Positions 20,333 through 25,605 of a stretch of 25,605 bases of DNA are shown here, in pieces. The position numbers and the translations under genes are program-made. The stretch lies in the IMG/VR virus record IMGVR_UViG_3300037184_000495, positions 1 to 25,605 of that record; one strand, given 5' to 3'. Source of the DNA: a virus. The notes below the pieces were generated by a model. It was not told where the DNA came from, made no database searches, and saw only the letters and a program-made list of their open reading frames with translations. The stretch's first letter is position 1, and the number at the start of each line of letters is the position of its first letter.

Positions 20333-23300
20333 CCTTGCCAGGTTGTGCCCCTATAGGGAGAAATCGGTTTGCCTTCGGCACTTTCTTGCGAAGGCGAGAT
20401 GATGTCGGGACGTCGAATGACAAGCATCGACGCGAGCCAGCAAAACACAAAAGCATGAAACGTATCGTCTGGGCAACCTGCTTTGTGGTCGTACATAATC
20501 ATGCGCAAGGTTTCGTTGTACTCGCTGTAGATATTCGTGAAGTCTTCGGCGAACGGTTTTCGGAACTCCTCCCACTTAGGAAACTCCACCTTCCCGCGCT
20601 TGATGGCATCAAAGATGGCGCTCATCACCTCTGTGCGGTGCGCCTTCCACCGAAGCATCTTGGAATCGAAGACCACCTTCTTGTTGATGCGTGCCATGTA
20701 TTGGAACATTTGCATTCGCTGTGCGCCGAAGGCGCGCGTGAGGTGGTGATTGAGCCCAAAGCCAAACCCATAGTCGGCCCCGATCATCTTCACGTTGAAC
20801 CGGTGCCCCATCTCAATAATCTTAGGAATGCACACCCCGGGGTCTGCTTCTTCACCGACAAAGCGGTGCGCGTACACCATTCTGAATCGGCTTTCCACGT
20901 ACGTGCATATCACCAATACGGTGTACGCGTTATCCCCAGAACCCCAGTCAATGCCGAAAAAGAAGGGTTCAATGAGCGACTTGTTCTGAATAGAGTCGAT
21001 GTCCCCTATGGAGTGCGTTCCGCACTGAGCGCGCACCTGCGCCTGCGTAATAGGGCGAGTTCCGGACTCGTAAGAAATGCCCAAGCATTCGTTCATAAAC
21101 CGGGCGCGCGGATAGTTCTCGTAGTCACGCAGGACTTCATCCCAGTTGTGAATCTTCCACGGAACCATCAACTGCGGAATGCGATAGCTCTCCCAAGGAA
21201 CCTTGATGCAATCCACATCCTGATCGACCATAGCCGCCCATTCGCAATGCTCACTCTGTGGATTGATACCCTTCCCGCATCGACTACAGATTGGTCCCTT
21301 CTTGCCGATGTTCTTTTCGCCCAAGTTGTTCCAGTATCCACAGCCTTCGCAAGGAACCATCCACTCTCCTTGCGTACTTCTGTTCGATCGGTACTCCTCA
21401 ATGATGTTGTCTAAACTCTTGGGTGTTCCCGAATATACAAACCGCTTCAACTGGTCAGGGGCGTGAGACGTACACTGCTCGATAACGGGAATGTTGTCTC
21501 GAAGAATGTCCTGCACTTCATCGATGTACAACTGTGAAGCGGGAATCCCGCGCGTATTGTGCACGTAGAAGCCGTCGCTTAGGTAGTTCTCGAGGCCGTC
21601 GATCGATAGGTCGAACGTCTCCTCCATGCCTACCGCCGTCACGCTCTCTATACGTGCCCACCCCAGGGGGCTGTCGCTCAGCTTAAGTAGATAAGCATCG
21701 CCTAATTTAGCCCCTATACAATGCAGCACCTCACGCCCTACGGAGTCCCGCACGTTGCCCGGACGTAGTTGAATATGGTGACGTGTCCACGCCGTATGCG
21801 TACTTAGCCCGTACTTGTTTTTAAGGTATGCGCGCAGTGCCAGGTAGGAGACAGGAATGCGATCATACTCTGCGCGTAGTCGCTGTACCTTCTGCGCAGC
21901 CAGTAACACCGAGGCGACAGCCGCCTCCTTTGCGTATATGCCAACCTTCGCGGCGAATAGCTGTACGTCCGATCCGGTTCGAATAGAAAGCGTGTACGCA
22001 CCAAGGGCAGAAGGCGTCGATGGCTTCTTCTGCTGGCTTATACAGCTGCGAATCGTAAAGCGTAGAAGAAGGTGCTGCACGTCTACAAGTAGCCCGCGTG
22101 AGTTAGAGCAGTACCCTATTTCAAACTGCCCCTTGTTGCTTATGGACGCCCAGCCATCCGTTGCATAGAGGGCATTTAGAAAGTTACTAATCTGTAAGGC
22201 GTCCCCCTGAAAGAAGGCAGCAGGTACGCGCTTGTTACTGTGAATCTTTCCTAGTACGCCGAGCTCCAACAGACGCTTCTTGTAACCCTCCCTACCGCCC
22301 CCGAAGCCCTGCCTCTTTGTCTTTGAGTGGACCCAGTGCTTTTTATTTCCGTCCTGCTCCTTGTAAAGCGGTATACCTAGTGCGCGTGCGCAGCGCCTGA
22401 AGTCCTCTAGTACCCGCGCGTCTCCGTTATGCAGGGCCGCCGCTCTGTATGTTTTTACGCTGCCATCACCGAGTAAGTACCCAACCAGCCTAAACTCTTC
22501 TACAGGGGCTGACGTTCCGGGGCCATGCGCGGCCACCCTGGGTACAGCGACAAAGTCACCCACATGCAGAGATTCTAGAGACTTCCAGCCTTCTTGCGTA
22601 AGCAGTGGTTGATTGCCTGTACACGTAAGCTCCGCGCCACCCTGTACACGTACTAAGAATACCGGGCGCAGCCCCTGCGCCACAGCCCCTGTAAGCGTAG
22701 CGGGTTCTACCCAGTTCGTAGCAGGATTAGCTGCCCAGACACTTTTGCCCACAAAATCCGCCAGGCGCGCGTACACGTCGCTAACAGACGCTACAGATCC
22801 ATCTGCGAAGTACACTCGCGTATCCCCCACAACGCAGCGGTCCGCATTCAAGAAGGCGTATCGCATCGTGATCTTCGAGCGATTCACAAACTGTTTCTCG
22901 AAGATATTCTGCGACAGCATCGTCGTTGTAAACTGTCGAAGAAGCGGACTAGTTTCGATTGGCTCCTTGATACGGTCGTTGCTGAATACCTTTGTTTGTG
23001 TCGCCGAAGGACTCACATACAACGTACGGAGTGCTGTCGTCATCGCCGAATAACAGATAGCGCGGTTGCCGAGCAGGGTCGACTTTTCAACCTGACGCCC
23101 ACAACACAAAAGGATTCTCCGCGCCTTCGTATCGTAGATCCTCGGAAGGTGTCGACGACCCTCGAAAGAAAAGTTTCCATACCCAGTGCCGTCCTCCAAG
23201 GGCATCATGAAGGCACGCACGGTAAAGCGAGAAGGCCGCATCTGCGGAATGTGCAAGTTGGCTTCTTGTGGCTTTGTCACCACCATGAACTGGTCGAGCG

Positions 23301-23451
23301 GCTGCTCTTCTGGCACCCAAAATTTGTCATCCTGATAGGTATCGTCAGTATCTGGGTCTGCCCAGAACTGGTCGTCACCACAACCAGATACGAGCTGCAA
23401 GTCTTTCTGTGGGTCTTTATAGAATTCATCTACATTGAAATCAAAGCTCAT
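20329..23451 (-). CDS. terL: Terminase large subunit, interrupted by an intein
   Basis: The DNA-packaging motor and nuclease. The precursor is 1040 residues; removing the intein (206-632) leaves 613, normal for the family. ATPase: Walker A-like GRQVEKS at 118-124, Walker B LYIDE at 641-645 with the catalytic Glu, and the SGTP coupling motif at about 674-677. A CxxC...CxxC zinc-ribbon-like insert follows (Cys 701, 704, 722, 725). Nuclease: FGIDWG (Asp 835), IGADYG (Asp 892) and PDDTFHA (Asp 995/996) give the three acidic metal ligands of the RNase H-like fold. The intein splits the ATPase between Walker A and B, so the motor cannot work until splicing occurs. The start ATG shares CATG with the ATG of a plus-strand gene; only a weak GAGAG ribosome binding site is seen. 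Confidence 0.93.
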   Translation of the reverse strand: MSFDFNVDEFYKDPQKDLQLVSGCGDDQFWADPDTDDTYQDDKFWVPEEQPLDQFMVVTKPQEANLHIPQMRPSRFTVRAFMMPLEDGTGYGNFSFEGRRHLPRIYDTKARRILLCCGRQVEKSTLLGNRAICYSAMTTALRTLYVSPSATQTKVFSNDRIKEPIETSPLLRQFTTTMLSQNIFEKQFVNRSKITMRYAFLNADRCVVGDTRVYFADGSVASVSDVYARLADFVGKSVWAANPATNWVEPATLTGAVAQGLRPVFLVRVQGGAELTCTGNQPLLTQEGWKSLESLHVGDFVAVPRVAAHGPGTSAPVEEFRLVGYLLGDGSVKTYRAAALHNGDARVLEDFRRCARALGIPLYKEQDGNKKHWVHSKTKRQGFGGGREGYKKRLLELGVLGKIHSNKRVPAAFFQGDALQISNFLNALYATDGWASISNKGQFEIGYCSNSRGLLVDVQHLLLRFTIRSCISQQKKPSTPSALGAYTLSIRTGSDVQLFAAKVGIYAKEAAVASVLLAAQKVQRLRAEYDRIPVSYLALRAYLKNKYGLSTHTAWTRHHIQLRPGNVRDSVGREVLHCIGAKLGDAYLLKLSDSPLGWARIESVTAVGMEETFDLSIDGLENYLSDGFYVHNTRGIPASQLYIDEVQDILRDNIPVIEQCTSHAPDQLKRFVYSGTPKSLDNIIEEYRSNRSTQGEWMVPCEGCGYWNNLGEKNIGKKGPICSRCGKGINPQSEHCEWAAMVDQDVDCIKVPWESYRIPQLMVPWKIHNWDEVLRDYENYPRARFMNECLGISYESGTRPITQAQVRAQCGTHSIGDIDSIQNKSLIEPFFFGIDWGSGDNAYTVLVICTYVESRFRMVYAHRFVGEEADPGVCIPKIIEMGHRFNVKMIGADYGFGFGLNHHLTRAFGAQRMQMFQYMARINKKVVFDSKMLRWKAHRTEVMSAIFDAIKRGKVEFPKWEEFRKPFAEDFTNIYSEYNETLRMIMYDHKAGCPDDTFHAFVFCWLASMLVIRRPDIISPSQESAEGKPISPYRGTTWQG
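21556..22836 (-). other. Intein with LAGLIDADG homing endonuclease in terminase
   Basis: A 427-residue protein-splicing element, terminase residues 206-632. It starts with Cys (CVVGDTRVYFADGSV), ends with His-Asn (LSDGFYVHN), and is followed by Thr as the +1 residue. The flanking exteins join as LNADR-TRGIPASQLYIDE, a continuous terminase sequence. Two LAGLIDADG motifs are visible, LVGYLLGDG (322-330) and FLNALYATDG (424-433), each keeping its acidic residue, so the homing endonuclease is probably active. The block B motif, normally T-x-x-H, reads T-G-N-Q (278-281): the usual His is Gln. This is unusual for an intein that otherwise looks intact. Confidence 0.93.
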
Positions 23452-23842
23452 GACAGACTCTCAAGAAACCGAAGATCCTACAGAAGCTCTCGCTGGAATC
23501 TGGCGCTGGCTTTCCAGTGCAGGCAGCCACTTTTCCGGCGCTTGGACCCTCAATGTGGATGAAAAAAAGAGGGAGCACCGTGCAGCCCTCCTGTGCACAG
23601 AAATACTTCCGCAGCTACATAAGCCAATCAAGGGCATCATCCGTGACTCCGCACTCGAACTTGGCTGGCGTGCGAAGTACATTCGCTTCCAGAAGGACCG
23701 CGTAGAGTTTGTTCTCAAACCTTACCCACTAGAGGCCCGTTTGCGTGAACAAGCTCGGAGTGAAGAGTTTCGTCAAGCTGCTCGTAAAAAGCGCGCAGGA
23801 ACGCCCCTACATCGAGCATGTGCGCAAATCCCTGAGCCTTGA
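23450..23842 (+). CDS. Small charged protein, unknown, divergent from terminase
   Basis: 130 residues from the ATG at 23450, which overlaps the terminase start codon on the other strand (shared CATG). An in-frame TTG lies 15 bases earlier. The protein is charged and well balanced (GIWRWLSSAGSHFSGAWTLN, then EKKREHRAALL, then KYIRFQKDRVEFVLKPYPLE), with a helical Arg/Glu-rich C-terminus. It fills the 263-base gap between the terminase and the next minus-strand gene, where no convincing minus-strand protein exists. Its 3' end overlaps the 3' end of that gene by 128 bases on opposite strands. No family is recognised and the ribosome binding site is weak. It is probably real, judged on composition and on filling the gap. 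Confidence 0.55.
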   Translation: MTDSQETEDPTEALAGIWRWLSSAGSHFSGAWTLNVDEKKREHRAALLCTEILPQLHKPIKGIIRDSALELGWRAKYIRFQKDRVEFVLKPYPLEARLREQARSEEFRQAARKKRAGTPLHRACAQIPEP

Positions 23843-24179
23843 ACCACCAGCTCGCGACTTCCGGGGTGTACTTCGCCATCAAACGCGGAGGGCCTGCATT
23901 GAAGTACTTCTGCGCCTCGTTGCTCATGCTGTTTGCAAAATCGTTCAACCACCACGGTGCAATCTGGCTTTCCGACCAGTTCTTTCGCACCGCACTCGAG
24001 ACATAAAAATGAATCACGATGTCCTGGTCAGACAGTGTGTGTTCTGCACGGAAGTAACGCATCTCCACAGGATCAAACGTGAGCGGCCTTGGAACATCCA
24101 TGGGGCCTGCACCTTGAAAGGCCTGTGGCATGTTCTCTGGGGACATGTCTGCGACCTGTACATAGCGTTCACTTTGCAT
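23715..24179 (-). CDS. Unknown late protein upstream of terminase
   Basis: 154 residues from the ATG at 24179. GGAG lies nine bases before this ATG, inside the end of the preceding gene, and the two genes overlap by 11 bases; an earlier in-frame start at 24215 has no such support. The protein is rich in Trp, Phe and Met, soluble and mixed alpha/beta (PLTFDPVEMRYFRAEHTLSD, IVIHFYVSSAVRKNW, SWWFKAQGFAHMLDVGAFLR). No family is recognised. Its last 128 bases overlap a convergent plus-strand gene. Confidence 0.55.
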   Translation of the reverse strand: MQSERYVQVADMSPENMPQAFQGAGPMDVPRPLTFDPVEMRYFRAEHTLSDQDIVIHFYVSSAVRKNWSESQIAPWWLNDFANSMSNEAQKYFNAGPPRLMAKYTPEVASWWFKAQGFAHMLDVGAFLRAFYEQLDETLHSELVHANGPLVGKV

Positions 24180-25098
24180 CGACTTTTTCTCCTTCAACTT
24201 CAACGTCAATGACACTGTCCATGAACTTTCCTGCCGTCAGCTGGTGTACGGACTTCATAGGGGTGTCGTCTGTTTCTAACGTGAGCAAACTCTTTCGAAG
24301 CACCGCATCTCCGTCCCCGCGTTCTCGTAACAATGCGTCCATAGTAGCGGCCACAGTTGCAAAGTCACGCGCATTCGCTCCGTCCTTTGGGCCCGCACGT
24401 TGTGAGTACTCCACAGCAGCTGCGATAGCTGACGTTCTAGCGGCTTCTGCGAGCACTGTGTAGTCTACACGGCTGGGTATCAGGCCATAACGGAGTTGTA
24501 AGCGTACTAGCGTAGTAGGTGGGTGCACGGAGTTCGCTGCCAAATAACGGGGGTCTAAGTACATGGCCTGCTTCATAGCCTTGTGCCGAACCAACGCCTC
24601 TTTATCGTCAGTATCAAGCGCCATGTCATCGACGCGTACCTGCAAAAGCGCCCGAAGTTCTGTCGGATCTACGAGCTTCAAGTTGAGAAAGAAGTGCGCG
24701 TAGTACTTGATGGATTGCTCTGTTACATGAAAGCCAAAAAGACGAAGGCGCTGAATGATCTGTCCACGCGTCTCTGACGCGATCAATGCCGACTCTACGA
24801 TTTCCTTTGCGCGGGGTTGCTGCAATATCAACAGCGCAATGTTCACATGCTTGTCTCGAAAGAACAGGCGATGCACCCTGTGTTCCTGAAGAAACTTGTA
24901 AGATTCCAGATCGGATTCCTGCGTAGGATAAAACGGAATGGGCGGTTTCAGCGTCAAACGAAGCCGCTTCAAGTACAAGCGACCCGGGTAGTCCAAATGC
25001 AACAAACGGAGTGTACGTGTGACGTCATCGTCAGAGAGTTTCTCTGGCAACAACATCAGGTATTTGATGTAGTATTCCGCGGGGCTTCTACGAATCAT
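24169..25098 (-). CDS. Candidate terminase small subunit (unknown late protein)
   Basis: 309 residues, basic and largely helical. A middle region (TRGQIIQRLRLFGFHVTEQS, then IKYYAHFFLNLKLVDPTELR) could form a helix-turn-helix followed by a helical pair. The N-terminus is rich in Leu, Arg and Tyr (LLHLDYPGRLYLKRLRL). Small terminase subunits are helical DNA-binding proteins usually encoded shortly upstream of the large subunit, and this gene lies two genes upstream of it. That makes the call possible but unproven. No good ribosome binding site is seen before the ATG. Confidence 0.45.
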   Translation of the reverse strand: MIRRSPAEYYIKYLMLLPEKLSDDDVTRTLRLLHLDYPGRLYLKRLRLTLKPPIPFYPTQESDLESYKFLQEHRVHRLFFRDKHVNIALLILQQPRAKEIVESALIASETRGQIIQRLRLFGFHVTEQSIKYYAHFFLNLKLVDPTELRALLQVRVDDMALDTDDKEALVRHKAMKQAMYLDPRYLAANSVHPPTTLVRLQLRYGLIPSRVDYTVLAEAARTSAIAAAVEYSQRAGPKDGANARDFATVAATMDALLRERGDGDAVLRKSLLTLETDDTPMKSVHQLTAGKFMDSVIDVEVEGEKVDAK

Positions 25099-25122
25099 GC
25101 AGACAGCATACCGCGTTTACAA

Positions 25123-25605
25123 TCACGAGCCCTGGAAACCTAAAATCTTCAAGCCCTCGATGACTTCTTCGGTCGAACGTACGGCGCGCTCTACTGCCGT
25201 TTGTGGAACGTTAGAGAGCCCAACACGCACTCCGAATAGAAGCTCGCACAGCTTCTCCTGCACGTCTTCCAGGTCAGGAAGATAGGAAACGAAGGTCATA
25301 ATGTTCTCAGGATTGATAAACCCAAGACTGAGAACAGTGTCCACCGTTTGTGGGTCCGGAAAGCTAGCAGCTTCCTTTACCAAGAGCGGCTGCTTGAACT
25401 TACCAACGGTCTCGATGACACCCGCCGCTTTTTCGAAGGCCTTCTTGAACAAGTCCTTCTTGTGTTCAATCACACGCGCAACCTTCACAGTGGCGGGCCG
25501 ACGAAGGGCCACCGCCTCCGCAAGTTTCTGCGCGCCATAGCGCATGTTCACGCCCAGACCCGCAAGAAGAAACATCGCATCGTCCACACCGAGGAATCCC
25601 TTGTG
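25123..25605 (-). CDS. Unknown late protein (N-terminus beyond window)
   Basis: The reading frame stays open to the right edge of the window (codons for HKGFLGV precede a possible GTG start at 25587), so the true start may lie outside. At least 160 residues are visible, helical, with several K-x-A type peptides (AQKLAEA, TVKVARV, VKEAAS) like the virion-type proteins further along. It is followed after 24 bases by the 309-residue gene. No family is recognised. Confidence 0.5.
   Translation of the reverse strand, partial: HKGFLGVDDAMFLLAGLGVNMRYGAQKLAEAVALRRPATVKVARVIEHKKDLFKKAFEKAAGVIETVGKFKQPLLVKEAASFPDPQTVDTVLSLGFINPENIMTFVSYLPDLEDVQEKLCELLFGVRVGLSNVPQTAVERAVRSTEEVIEGLKILGFQGS

Noticed and set aside
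20335-21414. 359-codon plus-strand frame antisense to terL
   Set aside because: Lies under the nuclease domain of terminase, whose catalytic motifs show that the minus strand is coding.
23461-23718. 85-codon minus-strand frame between terL and the next gene
   Set aside because: Ser/Arg-rich shadow; the plus-strand frame over the same bases has more protein-like composition.
1-25605. Search for tRNA genes, CRISPR arrays, insertion sequences and attachment sites
   Set aside because: No cloverleaf-like, spaced-repeat or terminal-inverted-repeat structures were seen by eye; the strand is almost fully covered by late phage genes.

Overview
The window is a contiguous piece of the late (virion morphogenesis) region of a large tailed double-stranded DNA phage with a contractile tail, so a myovirus in the classical sense. 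This rests on a large terminase subunit with ATPase and nuclease motifs, a prohead-protease-like protein, a probable HK97-fold major capsid protein and a tail sheath protein, all in one block. There are no bacterial housekeeping genes, tRNAs, rRNAs, CRISPR arrays or insertion sequences, and coding density is nearly complete: no gene-free stretch exceeds about 100 bases. The sequence looks moderately GC-rich. The host cannot be read from the window.

Almost everything is on the minus strand, so transcription runs from high to low coordinates. Region 1 (25587-23451) holds three proteins upstream of the terminase. The first is cut by the window edge and the second is a candidate small terminase subunit. 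Region 2 (23842-19628) is the terminase large subunit, interrupted by a 427-residue LAGLIDADG intein and flanked on both sides by plus-strand genes: a small unknown protein and a helix-turn-helix/coiled-coil protein. Region 3 (19607-11210) is head assembly: two unknown virion-type proteins, the prohead protease, an acidic E/K-rich scaffold-like protein, a 732-residue glycine-zipper protein, a coiled-coil protein, a possible decoration protein and the major capsid protein. A hairpin plus a rho-independent terminator follow the capsid gene. Region 4 (11118-1) is connector and tail: an unknown protein with a disordered tail, a neck-type protein, a small beta protein, two very large Gly/Ala/Gln-rich proteins (one with a ferritin-like helical bundle), an FN3/zinc-ribbon connector-type protein, a small membrane-type protein, a neck/tail-terminator-type protein, a very large tail sheath protein, and the first codons of the next gene (perhaps the tail tube).

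The terminase would drive packaging, and the protease would mature a prohead built from the capsid protein and scaffold-like proteins. The neck proteins would join head to tail, and the sheath would power injection. Two features run through the block. Many of the unrecognised proteins, and the protease itself, carry repeated short K-T/x-A-S/A/E/D peptides, often after a hydrophobic helical stretch; the capsid, terminase, decoration and connector proteins lack them. Several of the same proteins also carry glycine-zipper membrane-type segments. Together these suggest a set of internal, protease-processed proteins that may be ejected into the host envelope (inference). No portal protein could be recognised, although terminase, protease, capsid and sheath are all present.
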